From Breoghania sp037026715 (GTDB lineage Bacteria; Pseudomonadota; Alphaproteobacteria; Rhizobiales; Stappiaceae), in assembly GCF_037026715.1 (NCBI RefSeq), contig NZ_JBANCG010000002.1:310001-374000 (forward strand): a stretch of 64,000 bases of DNA. The letters are read 5' to 3'. A model generated the notes under the pieces. The model did no database searches, was not told the origin of the DNA, and worked only from the letters and a program-made list of their open reading frames with translations. The translations under genes and the position numbers were made by a program. This document shows, piece by piece, positions 25,524-34,460 of this stretch (position 1 is the first letter of the stretch; each line of letters opens with the position of its first letter).

Positions 25524-26381
25524 ATGGAACGGCAGATTTACGTCAACGGAGCGTTCGTGGCCGAGGCCGATGCGAAGATCCCGGTCATGGATCGCGGCTT
25601 CCTGTTCGGCGACGGCATCTATGAGGTCACGGCGGTGCTTGAAGGGCACCTGATCGACAACGACCTGCATCTGGCCCGCTTCGAGCGCTCGTTGGGCGAG
25701 ATCGGCATTCCGATGCCGCTTCCGCTCGACGAGATCCGCAAGGTTCAGCGCGAGCTTGCCAAGCGCAACGCGATGACGGACGGCACGATCTATCTTCAGG
25801 TCACGCGCGGCGCGGAAGAGCGCAATTTCGTCGCCTCCGAAGGCCTGAAGCCGAATTTCATCGCCTTCACCCAGCCCAAGAAGCTGCTCGGCACCGCCGC
25901 GCAGGAAAACGGCATCAAGGTCGCGGTTGCTGCCGATCCGCGCTGGGAAAGGCGGGACGTGAAGACGGTGATGCTGCTCGGCCAGGTGCTCGCCAAGAAG
26001 GCCGCCAAGGCCGCCGGCTTCGACGATGTCTGGCTGTTTCAGGATGGCTATATCACCGAAGGCGCTTCCTCCACCGCCTTCATCGTCACACACGAAGGCA
26101 CGATCCGCACGCGGCCGAACTCCCACGCGATCCTGCCCGGCTGCACGCGCCGCGCGGTGCTGGCGCTGGTGGAGCGCGAAGGCCTCGCGCTTGACGAGCG
26201 CGCCTTCACCGTGGCGGAAGCGCAAGGTGCGGCCGAAGCGTTCCTGACCAGTGCCTCCAGCCTGGTGACCCCGGTCGTACGCATCGGCGATCACACGGTC
26301 GACGACGGCCGCCCGGGCCCCGTGACGCGCAAGCTGCAGGAGATCTATGTGGAAATGGCGCGGACCTGCGAGACCCTTTGA
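25524..26381 (+). CDS. dat: D-amino-acid transaminase, fold-type IV PLP enzyme
   Basis: A 285-residue class IV aminotransferase. DRGFLFGDGIYEVT at the N-terminus and DVKTVMLLGQVLAKK, where the first Lys after DV is the PLP lysine, match D-alanine aminotransferase rather than the branched-chain enzyme; TEGASSTAF and the SASSLVTPV phosphate-binding loops are present. It converts D-alanine or D-glutamate to the oxo acids in the cytosol. It starts the D-amino-acid region, opposite the LysR gene, and carries the bipartite element upstream. The next gene, a P1 peptidase, follows after 282 bp. Confidence 0.88.
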   Translation: MERQIYVNGAFVAEADAKIPVMDRGFLFGDGIYEVTAVLEGHLIDNDLHLARFERSLGEIGIPMPLPLDEIRKVQRELAKRNAMTDGTIYLQVTRGAEERNFVASEGLKPNFIAFTQPKKLLGTAAQENGIKVAVAADPRWERRDVKTVMLLGQVLAKKAAKAAGFDDVWLFQDGYITEGASSTAFIVTHEGTIRTRPNSHAILPGCTRRAVLALVEREGLALDERAFTVAEAQGAAEAFLTSASSLVTPVVRIGDHTVDDGRPGPVTRKLQEIYVEMARTCETL

Positions 26382-26443
26382 GATCCTGCCCCCCAGATGG
26401 GGCCTGGCTGCTCCGGGCACATTTCCCGCCCCTGACCCTCCAT

Positions 26444-26534
26444 CGTCATTGCCCGGCGAAGTCCGGGCAATCCATTCCGGTTGCCGCAGGCGCGGCGCGC
26501 GCTGGATCACCCGGACTGCGCCGGGTGATGACGG
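26444..26534. repeat. Intergenic palindromic repeat, family A, full composite unit
   Basis: The left half GTCATTGCCCGGCGAAGTCC with GGGCAATCCATT and the right half CTGGATCACCCGGACTGCGC with CGGGTGATGACGG flank a short spacer. It fills the centre of the 282-bp gap between the transaminase and peptidase genes, with no other signal seen except a ribosome binding site near 26653. Confidence 0.8.
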
Positions 26535-26663
26535 CGGTTGGCTCTGGGCGCCATAAAACGCGATGACTTGCGGGCCGGGCTCGGAGGTCCGAAAGAAGGC
26601 TTGGTTCAGCCCATGCCTTTGCGGCTACGAACGAAGACCGCGAAGCGAAAACAAGGAGCAGCC

Positions 26664-27692
26664 ATGGCGCGCCTGCGTGACTTCGGGCTCACTGCCGGCA
26701 TCATGCCGACGGGGCCCCGCAATGCCATCACCGATGTTCCCGGCGTCGCCGTCGGCCACGCCACGCTTCGCCGTGGCGACATCAACACCGGCGTCACGGC
26801 TGTGGTGCCGCAGCCGGGCAACCTGTTCGCGGACAAGCTGACCGCGGCGGTCGAGGTCGTCAACGGCTTCGGCAAGAGCACCGGCCTCGTGCAGGTGGCG
26901 GAGCTCGGCACGCTCGAAACGCCCATCCTGCTCACCAACACCTTCGGCGTCGGCACATGTGCCAATGCGCTGATCCGCCGGGCGATTGCCGAAAATCCGC
27001 AGATCGGCCGGCGTACCTCCACGGTCAATGCGGTCGTGTGCGAGTGCAACGACGGGCCGCTGTCCGATATTCAGGCCATGGCGGTGGGCGAGGCGGACGC
27101 GATGGCCGCGCTCGATGCGGCGGCGGCGGATTTCGCCGAAGGCTCGGTCGGCGCCGGCACGGGCATGAGCTGCTTCGGCTTCAAGGGCGGCATCGGCTCG
27201 GCCTCGCGCCGCATCGAGATCGACGGCGCGGCGCGCCATCTCGGCGTTCTGGTGCTGGCGAATTTCGGCCGCGCCGGCGATCTGCGACTGCCGGACGGCC
27301 GCATCGCCGATCCGCGCTGGCGCGACGAGGCCGAAAAGGGATCGGTGATCGTGGTGCTGGCGACCGACGTCCCGCTCGATCAGCGGCAACTGCAGCGCGT
27401 CTGCCGCCGCGCGGCGGCCGGCCTTGCCCGGTTGGGCGCCTTCTGGGGCAACGGCAGCGGCGACATCGTGCTCGGCTTCACCACGGCAAACCGCATTCCG
27501 CACGAAAGCCGCGAGGATTGCATGTCCGTCGCGCGGCTCAACGACCGCCGCATCGACGACGCCTTCCGCGCCGCCGCCGAAAGCACCGAAGAGGCCGTCC
27601 TCAACGCCCTGTGTGCGGCGGAGACGATCGAGGGACGCGGCGGCCGGAGCCGGCCGCTTCTCTCCGACTGGCTGCGCGACGCGGCCGGGTAG
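26664..27692 (+). CDS. P1-family aminopeptidase, DmpA type
   Basis: A 342-residue self-processing N-terminal nucleophile-like hydrolase. DVPGVAVGH and NTGVTAVVP mark the N-terminal part and GTGMSCFGFKGGIGSASR the centre. By comparison with DmpA/BapA, self-cleavage would be at Gly226-Ser227 (EKGSVIVVLATD). Ser265 and Asp267 (GNGSGD) occupy the other active-site places, with Asp where BapA has Glu. DmpA releases N-terminal L-residues and hydrolyses D-alanine amides or esters; other members cut beta-peptides. ATG at 26664 has AAGGAG upstream. It fits a cluster that degrades D-containing peptides. Confidence 0.87.
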   Translation: MARLRDFGLTAGIMPTGPRNAITDVPGVAVGHATLRRGDINTGVTAVVPQPGNLFADKLTAAVEVVNGFGKSTGLVQVAELGTLETPILLTNTFGVGTCANALIRRAIAENPQIGRRTSTVNAVVCECNDGPLSDIQAMAVGEADAMAALDAAAADFAEGSVGAGTGMSCFGFKGGIGSASRRIEIDGAARHLGVLVLANFGRAGDLRLPDGRIADPRWRDEAEKGSVIVVLATDVPLDQRQLQRVCRRAAAGLARLGAFWGNGSGDIVLGFTTANRIPHESREDCMSVARLNDRRIDDAFRAAAESTEEAVLNALCAAETIEGRGGRSRPLLSDWLRDAAG

Positions 27693-27714
27693 GTTTTGCA
27701 CCGATCTGTCGGGG

Positions 27715-27850
27715 TGGCCCATCCTTCGAGACGGGCCTTTCGGCCCTCCTCAGGATGACGTTGTGTGTGTTGGTGGTTTCACTGAAATAGCAACAAACAC
27801 AACGTCATCCTGAGGAGCCCGCTTCAGCGGGCGTCTCGAAGGATGGGCCA
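27715..27850. repeat. Family C long inverted repeat
   Basis: TGGCCCATCCTTCGAGACGG on the left is exactly mirrored by the right end CGTCTCGAAGGATGGGCCA. Inner arms CCTCAGGATGACGTTGTGTG and CACAACGTCATCCTGAGGAG also pair. Small hairpins GGGCCTTTCGGCCC and GCCCGCTTCAGCGGGC sit in each arm. It lies between the convergent peptidase and dipeptidase genes and could end both transcripts. It accounts for most of the 218-bp gap. A second, interrupted copy is at 37189-37532. Confidence 0.8.
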
Positions 27851-27910
27851 CACAATCGAATCCGACGCGTGTACCGCGCGCCTTCTGGTAAACTCGAAGG
27901 CCGGCAGCCC

Positions 27911-28951
27911 TCAGCCGCCCCAGGTGCGTTCCAGCACGCGGATCCAGTTGCCGTGGCAGATCTTGTCGAGATCCTCGCCGGCATAACCCGCCTTGCGCAG
28001 CGCCGCGATGAGCTTCGGCAGGTCGGTCACGTCTTTCATGGCGTTGGGAATCTTGGTGCCGTCGAAGTCGGAGCCGAGGGCGACGTGGTCGATGCCGATC
28101 CGCTCCACGATGTGGTCGACATGGCGCACCAGCACCGACAGGTCCACGTCGAGATCGCGGTCCGGGCCGGCGGGGTCGAAGAACGAGGCGCCGAAATTGA
28201 TGCCGATCAGCCCGCCGCTCTCGCCGATGGCATCGATCTGTTTGTCGGTCAGGTTGCGGCTCTGGGCGCACAGCGCATGGGCGTTGGAATGCGAGGCGAC
28301 GAGCGGCGCATCGGAGATTTTCGCGATCTCCCAGAAGCCGGCCTCGTTCATGTGCGACAGGTCGACCATGATGCGCAGCTCGTTGCAGGCACGGATCAGT
28401 GCCTTGCCGAGATCGCTCATGCCGGGCCCCACATCCGGGCCGCAGGGAAAGCGGAAGGGAATGCCGAAGGCGAAGATGTTGGGCCGGCTCCACACCGGGC
28501 CGAGCGTTCTCAGCCCCGCATTGTGCAGCAGGTAGAGCATGTCGAGGTCGGGTCCGATGGCTTCCGCGCCCTCGATATGGAACACCGAGGCGAAGCTGCC
28601 GGCGGCCATGGCGGCGCGAATGTCTGCGGCAGACCGGCAGATCTTCACACCGCCGTTGGAGGCGTGCTCGATGCGCGCGAGAATGCCGGCCATGCCGACC
28701 GTCGCCTCGACCGCCTCGGCGTGCGACGGCGTGGGATAGTTGCCCTCTTCGTTGAGGACGCGCTCGCTCGGCACGTAGACGGCGCAAAGCCCGCCCGCGA
28801 ACCCGCCCTTGCGGGCGCGCGGCAGATCGATGTGGCCGGCCTCCTCGCCTTCCAGGAATCGTTTGGCGGCCCCCTCGGCACCCGCGCGCCACAGGCGCAG
28901 CAGGATATCGTTGTGGCCGTCGAAAACGGGCACGGTGTCGTTATTCGTCAT
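27911..28951 (-). CDS. Membrane dipeptidase (renal dipeptidase family, peptidase M19)
   Basis: A 346-residue zinc dipeptidase. DGHNDIL near the N-terminus gives the first His-x-Asp ligands, HIEGAEAI the bridging Glu, LSHMNE and SHSNAHAL further His ligands, and GSDFDG the late Asp. M19 enzymes cut dipeptides, including those with a C-terminal D-residue such as L-Ala-D-Ala types. No signal peptide was seen, so it is likely cytosolic here. The start at 28951 (MTNNDTV) was preferred over Met residues further upstream. It is divergent from the dipeptide transporter operon, across a region with the second bipartite element. Confidence 0.9.
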   Translation of the reverse strand: MTNNDTVPVFDGHNDILLRLWRAGAEGAAKRFLEGEEAGHIDLPRARKGGFAGGLCAVYVPSERVLNEEGNYPTPSHAEAVEATVGMAGILARIEHASNGGVKICRSAADIRAAMAAGSFASVFHIEGAEAIGPDLDMLYLLHNAGLRTLGPVWSRPNIFAFGIPFRFPCGPDVGPGMSDLGKALIRACNELRIMVDLSHMNEAGFWEIAKISDAPLVASHSNAHALCAQSRNLTDKQIDAIGESGGLIGINFGASFFDPAGPDRDLDVDLSVLVRHVDHIVERIGIDHVALGSDFDGTKIPNAMKDVTDLPKLIAALRKAGYAGEDLDKICHGNWIRVLERTWGG

Positions 28952-29068
28952 CTTGTGAACCTTGCATCGCATTTTTGCCCCTCTGTCCGCCTTTCCATGC
29001 GGCATTGCAACATCAAACAGAGCAGCGACATCATGCCCTCTGTTTCCAAGGGGCTGAAATAACTGACC

Positions 29069-29109
29069 TATGCAAATTTGGAATGGGGCTTCCCGAATTC
29101 GGCATTGGC
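29069..29109. promoter_or_regulatory. Bipartite element copy 2 (TATGCAAATTTGGA-N17-CGGCATTGGC)
   Basis: It lies in the 324-bp divergent region 28952-29275 between the dipeptidase and the dipeptide-binding protein genes, 166 bp before the latter. The left block differs from copy 1 only at two A/T positions, the right block is identical, and the 17-bp spacer has the same length but another sequence. Co-regulation of both divergent pairs is inferred. No other signal was recognised in this gap. Confidence 0.6.
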
Positions 29110-29275
29110 TCGTCGGAAAAGGCGCGTGGTAACGGCCGTTACAAATTGACGCTTTTACATCTGCATGCGGATCAAGAACAAGAAGGTCCCCCGGACCTCA
29201 TCCTTCGCATCAACCTTCACCTCAACCTTCGCCGGCACTCGCGCGCCGGACTGTCAGAGACGGGAAGCAAGACAC

Positions 29276-30874
29276 ATGATATCGCGCCGCAATTTCCTCG
29301 CTGCTTCGGCGGTGTTTCCGACGTTGTCCTACCTGTCGTGGACGAGCGCCTTCGCCGCCACGCCGAAGAACGTGCTCGTCGTTGCCATGCAACTGGACAA
29401 CATGACCAGCCTCGACCCGCACGAGGGTTTTGAGTCGGTCGGCGCCGAAATCTGCGGCAACATGTACCACAAGCTGGTGGCCCCCAATCTGGAGGATCCC
29501 GACAAGGTCGATCCGCAGATCGCCGAAAGCTGGACCGCGTCGGAAGACGGCAAGACCTTCACCTTCAAGATCCGCAAGGGCCTGAAGTTCTCCTCCGGCG
29601 CGCCGGTCACCGCTGAGGACTGCGCCTTCTCGCTGCAGCGCGCGGTGAAGTTGAACAAGAGCCCGGCTTTCATCATCACCCAGTTCGGCTTCAATGCCGA
29701 CAACGCGGAAACGGCGATCACCGCGCCGGATGCCGATACCGTGGTGCTTAAGACCGAGAACCCGACCGCCCTCGGTCTGCTGCTCTACTGCCTGTCGGCC
29801 AACGTCGGCGCGATCATCGAGAAGAAGGCCGCGCTCGATCACGCCGAGGGCGACGATCTTGGCAACGCGTGGCTGCGCCAGAATTCTGCGGGCTCGGGCG
29901 AGTTCATGCTGAAGATCTGGCGCGCCAGCGACTCCGTCGTCCTGCTGAAGAACCCGAACGGCGACTACAAGGGCAACATCGAGCGCATCATCATGCGCCA
30001 CATCGTCGATCCGTCCTCGCAGCTTCTCATGCTGAAGCAGGGCGACGTCGATATCGCCCGCAACCTGCTGACCGAGCAGCTCAAAGGTCTGGAAGGCGAC
30101 GACAGCATCAAGCTTATGCAGAAGTCGACCGCCTCCATCATGCTGATGTCGCTCAACCAGGCGGTTGAAAAACTGCAGAACCCGAAGGTCTGGGAAGCGT
30201 TCAAGTGGGCGGTGGGCTACCACGCCATGCAGAAGAACATCGTGCCGATGACCTATGTGGTTCATCAGGCGATCGTTCCCGAAGGCCTGCCGGGCGCCTA
30301 CAACGAGAACCCGTTCGAGCAGGATCTGGAAAAGGCCAAGGCGCTTCTGGCCGAGGCCGGCTATCCCGACGGCTTCGAGATCGAGATCGATCACTACTCG
30401 GCCCCGCCGTACCCGGACATCGCCCAGGCGATCCAGGCGGATCTCGGCAAGATCGGCATCAAGGTGACCCTGCTCGCCGCCGAAAACCGTCAGGTTCTGA
30501 CCAAGATGCGCGCGCGCAAGCACCAGGTGGCGCTGTCGTCGTGGGGCACGGACTATTTCGACCCGAACTCAAACGTCGACGTGTTCTGCATCAACCACGA
30601 CAATTCGGATGATGCGACGACCCGTCCGTTCTGCTGGCGCTCGCACTTCCAGGACGACAAGATCGCCAAGATGGCGGAAGACGCCCGCGACGAGCCGGAT
30701 CCCGAGACCCGCATCAAGAAGTACGTCGAGCTGCAGAAGTACTACATGAACAACAGCCCGTTCGTGGTGATGATGCAGTCGTCGGTGGTCGCGGCCATGC
30801 GCCCGAATGTCGAGGGCGTGCGTCTGGGCACGTTGCCTGACAGCCACTCCTATGCAGGGACCAGCAAGGCTTGA
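29276..30874 (+). CDS. Dipeptide ABC transporter substrate-binding protein
   Basis: A 532-residue SBP_bac_5 family (DppA/OppA-like) protein. The N-terminus MISRRNFLAASAVF has a twin-arginine pattern and an SAFA cleavage site, so export may use the Tat route. LDPHEGFESVGAEICGNMYH and the AESWTASEDGKTFTFKIRKG region (residues about 30-120) are typical of the family. It captures peptides or related compounds in the periplasm. The ATG at 29276 was chosen because the signal peptide starts there. It overlaps the next gene by four bases and is first in the five-gene transporter operon. Confidence 0.9.
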   Translation: MISRRNFLAASAVFPTLSYLSWTSAFAATPKNVLVVAMQLDNMTSLDPHEGFESVGAEICGNMYHKLVAPNLEDPDKVDPQIAESWTASEDGKTFTFKIRKGLKFSSGAPVTAEDCAFSLQRAVKLNKSPAFIITQFGFNADNAETAITAPDADTVVLKTENPTALGLLLYCLSANVGAIIEKKAALDHAEGDDLGNAWLRQNSAGSGEFMLKIWRASDSVVLLKNPNGDYKGNIERIIMRHIVDPSSQLLMLKQGDVDIARNLLTEQLKGLEGDDSIKLMQKSTASIMLMSLNQAVEKLQNPKVWEAFKWAVGYHAMQKNIVPMTYVVHQAIVPEGLPGAYNENPFEQDLEKAKALLAEAGYPDGFEIEIDHYSAPPYPDIAQAIQADLGKIGIKVTLLAAENRQVLTKMRARKHQVALSSWGTDYFDPNSNVDVFCINHDNSDDATTRPFCWRSHFQDDKIAKMAEDARDEPDPETRIKKYVELQKYYMNNSPFVVMMQSSVVAAMRPNVEGVRLGTLPDSHSYAGTSKA

Positions 30875-31884
30875 TCAGGCGGCTTAAGTCCCTCGGCTCG
30901 CAGTTCGGCAGCGTCCTCGCGACGCTGTTCGGACTGTCGGTCGTGACATTCATGATCGGCCGGGTCATGCCGGTCGATCCCGTCATCGCCGCGGTCGGCG
31001 ACAACGCCAGCCAGGAGGTGGTCGCCAAGGCGCGCGCCGCGATGGGGCTCGACGAGCCCCTGATCGTGCAGTACTGGCACTACCTCACGCAGGTCCTGCA
31101 CGGCGATTTCGGCCAGTCGGTTCTGACCCACAACGAGGTCGCCTCCGACATCGCCCACTATTTTCCGGCGACGATGGAGCTCGCCACCTATGCCCTGATC
31201 ATCGCCACCGTGATCGGCGTGCCGCTCGGCATCTGGGCGGCGGTGCGGCAGGACAGCCTGACCGACCAGATCATCCGCGTGATCTGTCTGGCGGGCCACT
31301 CCGTCCCGGTCTTCGTGCTGGCGCTGCTCGCGCTGATCATCTTCTACGCCGGGCTCGGCATCGCGCCTGGCCCCGGACGGCAGGGCATCATCTATCAGGA
31401 CATGATCACGCCGGTGACCGGGTTCCTGACCATCGACTGTCTTTATGCCGGCGACTGGGATGCGTTCCGCGATGCGGTCGCCCATCTGGTGCTGCCGGTT
31501 TCGATCCTGAGCTACTTCTCGCTCGCCTACATCACCCGCATGACCCGTGCCTTCATGCTCGATGCGCTGCGCGGCGAGTTCATCGTCGCGGCCCGGGCCA
31601 AGGGGCTTTCGGCGCGCAAGGTGGTTCTCAATCACGCCTTCCCGACGATCGCGGTGCAGCTGCTGACGGTGCTGGCGCTCACCTATGCGGGCCTTTTGGA
31701 AGGCGCGGTGGTGACGGAGACCGTCTTCGCCTGGCCGGGGCTCGGTCTTTATCTGACCAAGGCGCTGATGAACGGCGACATGAACCCCGTCGTCGGTTGC
31801 ACCCTGCTTATCGGCCTCATCTATGTGGCGCTGAACCTGCTCGCCGACATCCTTTATCGCGTGTTCGACCCGCGTGTGAGCTGA
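30871..31884 (+). CDS. Dipeptide-type ABC transporter permease (DppB family)
   Basis: A 337-residue permease with six main membrane helices. The N-terminal GLSVVTFMIGRVMPVDPV is typical of DppB, and the EAA-like loop is DALRGEFIVAARAKGLSARK. Compared with DppB, a large periplasmic loop lies between the third and fourth helices. The start is TTG at 30871, overlapping the binding-protein stop (TTGA); no ATG is available near the conserved start. With the DppC-type subunit it forms the transmembrane channel. Confidence 0.9.
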   Translation: MIRRLKSLGSQFGSVLATLFGLSVVTFMIGRVMPVDPVIAAVGDNASQEVVAKARAAMGLDEPLIVQYWHYLTQVLHGDFGQSVLTHNEVASDIAHYFPATMELATYALIIATVIGVPLGIWAAVRQDSLTDQIIRVICLAGHSVPVFVLALLALIIFYAGLGIAPGPGRQGIIYQDMITPVTGFLTIDCLYAGDWDAFRDAVAHLVLPVSILSYFSLAYITRMTRAFMLDALRGEFIVAARAKGLSARKVVLNHAFPTIAVQLLTVLALTYAGLLEGAVVTETVFAWPGLGLYLTKALMNGDMNPVVGCTLLIGLIYVALNLLADILYRVFDPRVS

Positions 31885-31898
31885 GAAGGGCAACGAAC

Positions 31899-32798
31899 GT
31901 GCTGACCACCTTCCGAACATGGGCGCTGGATGACACGCCCACGTCCCGCCGACAGGCTGCCTGGGGCCGACGCTACCGGATCTGGCTGGCGCTGCGCCGC
32001 AATCCGCTGGCGATGATCGGTCTCGCGATCGTCATCTTCTTCGGGGGGCTGGCGATCCTGGCGCCGCTGCTGGCGCCGTGGGATCCGGCCGCGCAGGATC
32101 TTGCCCACCGCCTTGCGCGGCCGAGTGCCGCCCACTGGCTCGGCACAGACGAGCTTGGCCGCGATATCCTGTCCCGCATTCTCTACGGCGGCCGGGTGAC
32201 GCTCGGCATGGTGATTTCCATCGTCATCGTCGTGGCCCCCGTCGGCCTCGTGGTCGGCTGCGTCGCCGGCTATTTCGGCGGCTGGATCGACACCGTGCTG
32301 ATGCGCGTCACCGATGTGTTCCTGTCCTTCCCGCGCCTGATCCTGGCGCTGGCGCTGGTCGCGGCCCTTCATCCCGGCGTCCAGAGCGCCATCGTCGCCA
32401 TCGCGCTCACCGCCTGGCCGCCCTATGCCCGCATCGCGCGTGCCGAAACGCTGACCGTGCGCAGTTCCGACTTCATCGCCGCCTGCCGGCTGGCCGGCGC
32501 CTCGCCGCGCCGCGTCGTGTTCCGGCACATCATGCCGCTCTGCGTGCCCAGCGTGATCGTGCGCGTGACGCTCGACATGTCGTCGATCATCATCACCGCC
32601 GCCAGCCTCGGCTTCCTCGGCATGGGCGCGCAGCCGCCCTCGCCGGAATGGGGCGCGATGCTCGCCATCGCCAAGCGCTTCATGCTGCAGGAATGGTGGG
32701 TGGCGCTGTCTCCGGCCATGGCGATCCTGCTGGTGTCGCTGGCCTTCAATTTCCTTGGCGACGGGCTGCGCGATGTCCTCGACCCGAAGCAGAACTGA
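31899..32798 (+). CDS. Dipeptide-type ABC transporter permease (DppC family)
   Basis: A 299-residue permease. LALRRNPLAMIGLAIVIFFG is the usual first helix of DppC, HWLGTDELGRDILSR the conserved periplasmic motif, and RSSDFIAACRLAGASPRRV the loop that contacts the ATPases. The start is GTG at 31899 with GAGAAGGG about 9 bases upstream; the open frame upstream overlaps DppB and is not expected to be translated. It pairs with the product of 30871-31884. Confidence 0.9.
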   Translation: MLTTFRTWALDDTPTSRRQAAWGRRYRIWLALRRNPLAMIGLAIVIFFGGLAILAPLLAPWDPAAQDLAHRLARPSAAHWLGTDELGRDILSRILYGGRVTLGMVISIVIVVAPVGLVVGCVAGYFGGWIDTVLMRVTDVFLSFPRLILALALVAALHPGVQSAIVAIALTAWPPYARIARAETLTVRSSDFIAACRLAGASPRRVVFRHIMPLCVPSVIVRVTLDMSSIIITAASLGFLGMGAQPPSPEWGAMLAIAKRFMLQEWWVALSPAMAILLVSLAFNFLGDGLRDVLDPKQN

Positions 32799-32801
32799 GA
32801 G

Positions 32802-33647
32802 ATGACGATGCTGGTGGACATCAAGAACCTCCGCATCGCCTTCACGAGCCGCGGCAAGCGGTTCGAGGCTGTGCGCGGCATCTCGCTGTCGCTCGGGCGC
32901 GAGAAGCTCGGCATCGTCGGCGAGAGCGGTTCGGGCAAGTCGCTCACCGCTCGGGCGCTGATGAAGCTCCTGCCGAAGACCGCTGAGGTGACGGCGGACA
33001 CGCTGCGCTACGACGACGTGGACGTGTTGAAGGCGTCGGAACGGCAGATGCGCAAGATCCGCGGCGGCCGCGTCGGCTTCGTGCTGCAGGATCCGAAATA
33101 CTCGCTGAACCCGGTCAAGACCATCGGCTCGCAGGTCGACGAAGCCTGGCGCGAGCACAAGCGCGGCTCCGCGCGCGAGGCGAGGGAAGCGACGCTGGAC
33201 CTGCTCGACCAGGTGATGATCCGCGATCCCAAGAAGGTCTATGCCTCCTACCCGCACGAGGTTTCCGGCGGCATGGGACAGCGCGCGATGATCGCCATGG
33301 CGCTGGCGCCGAACCCGGAACTGCTGATCGCCGACGAGCCGACCTCCGCGCTCGATGCCACGGTTCAGGCGGAGATCCTGCGCCTCATCAACGATCTGGT
33401 TGAAAAACGCGGCATGGGGCTGATCCTGATCAGCCACGACCTGCCGCTCGTCTCGCATTTCTGCGACCGGGTCTGCGTCATGTATTCCGGTCAGATCATG
33501 GAGGAAATGGCGGCGTCCGATCTCATGAACGCGCAACATCCCTACACCCGCGGCCTGCTCAACTGCATGCCGTCGCTGATGCATCCGCGCGACCGGCTGC
33601 CGGTGCTTACCCGCGAGGACAGCTGGCAGGAGGAGACGGCGCGATGA
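32802..33647 (+). CDS. Dipeptide-type ABC transporter ATPase (DppD family)
   Basis: A 281-residue ATP-binding subunit. Walker A GESGSGKS, Q-loop LQDPKYSLNP, signature VSGGMGQR (Met-Gly in place of the usual Gln) and Walker B LLIADEPTSALD are seen. The C-terminal part has HPYTRGLLNCMPSL, the DppD-type end, but it lacks the full four-Cys cluster known in DppD. The start is at 32802, three bases after the permease stop, or two codons later at MLVDIKN. It overlaps the second ATPase gene by four bases. Confidence 0.9.
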   Translation: MTMLVDIKNLRIAFTSRGKRFEAVRGISLSLGREKLGIVGESGSGKSLTARALMKLLPKTAEVTADTLRYDDVDVLKASERQMRKIRGGRVGFVLQDPKYSLNPVKTIGSQVDEAWREHKRGSAREAREATLDLLDQVMIRDPKKVYASYPHEVSGGMGQRAMIAMALAPNPELLIADEPTSALDATVQAEILRLINDLVEKRGMGLILISHDLPLVSHFCDRVCVMYSGQIMEEMAASDLMNAQHPYTRGLLNCMPSLMHPRDRLPVLTREDSWQEETAR

Positions 33648-34402
33648 GCGACAGGATGATCGAGGTCGAGGATCTCCGGATCAGCTTCTCCAGCGCCGAG
33701 GTGGTCAAGGGCGTCAGCTTCGAGGTCGACCGGGGCGAGACGTTCGGCATCGTCGGCGAAAGCGGATCGGGCAAGTCCACCGTGCTGCGCGCCATGTCGG
33801 GCCTCAACGAGAACTGGGACGGCCGCATCCTGTTCAACGGCGAGGCGGTGCCCAAGCGCCGCTCGCGCGAGTTCTTCCGCAAGGTGCAGATGGTGTTTCA
33901 GGATCCGTTCGGATCGCTGCACCCGCGCCAGACGATCGACCGCATCCTGTCGGAGATCCTGCTCGTCAACCGGATCGGCGACATCGACCGGCGCATCAAC
34001 AAGGTGCTGGCCGACGTGGCCCTGCCGCGCACGAGCCGCTTCCGCTATCCGCACCAACTTTCCGGCGGCCAGCGCCAGCGCGTCGCCATCGCCCGCGCGC
34101 TGATCGCGGAGCCGAAGGTGCTGCTGCTCGACGAGCCGACCTCCGCGCTCGATGTATCGGTGCAGGCGGAGGTGCTGAACCTGCTGGCGGACCTGCGTGA
34201 GGAACACGGGCTGACCTATGTCATGGTCAGCCACAACCTGGCGGTCATCTCGCATCTGTGCGGCCGCGTCGGCGTGATGCAGCACGGCCACATGGTCGAG
34301 CAGGTGAGCGTGGAAGACCTGCGCGCGGGCAATGTCAGCCATCCCCATACCCAGGAACTGCGCCGGCTGAGCGTCGGACTGGAAGATCTTCAAGACGCGT
34401 GA
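33644..34402 (+). CDS. Dipeptide-type ABC transporter ATPase (DppF family)
   Basis: A 252-residue ATPase: Walker A GESGSGKST, Q-loop MVFQDPFGSLHP, signature LSGGQRQR, Walker B LLLDEPTSALD. It is shorter than E. coli DppF (334 residues) and lacks most of the C-terminal oligopeptide extension, ending just after HPHTQELRRLS. With the DppD-type ATPase it drives import. Its stop is 58 bp before the D-aminopeptidase gene, which is probably in the same operon. Confidence 0.88.
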   Translation: MSDRMIEVEDLRISFSSAEVVKGVSFEVDRGETFGIVGESGSGKSTVLRAMSGLNENWDGRILFNGEAVPKRRSREFFRKVQMVFQDPFGSLHPRQTIDRILSEILLVNRIGDIDRRINKVLADVALPRTSRFRYPHQLSGGQRQRVAIARALIAEPKVLLLDEPTSALDVSVQAEVLNLLADLREEHGLTYVMVSHNLAVISHLCGRVGVMQHGHMVEQVSVEDLRAGNVSHPHTQELRRLSVGLEDLQDA

Positions 34403-34460
34403 GAGATCCCGCCGGGCAGCGAATTGCGCCCCGCAGCGGGCGAAAGAGGACACGGACAAA

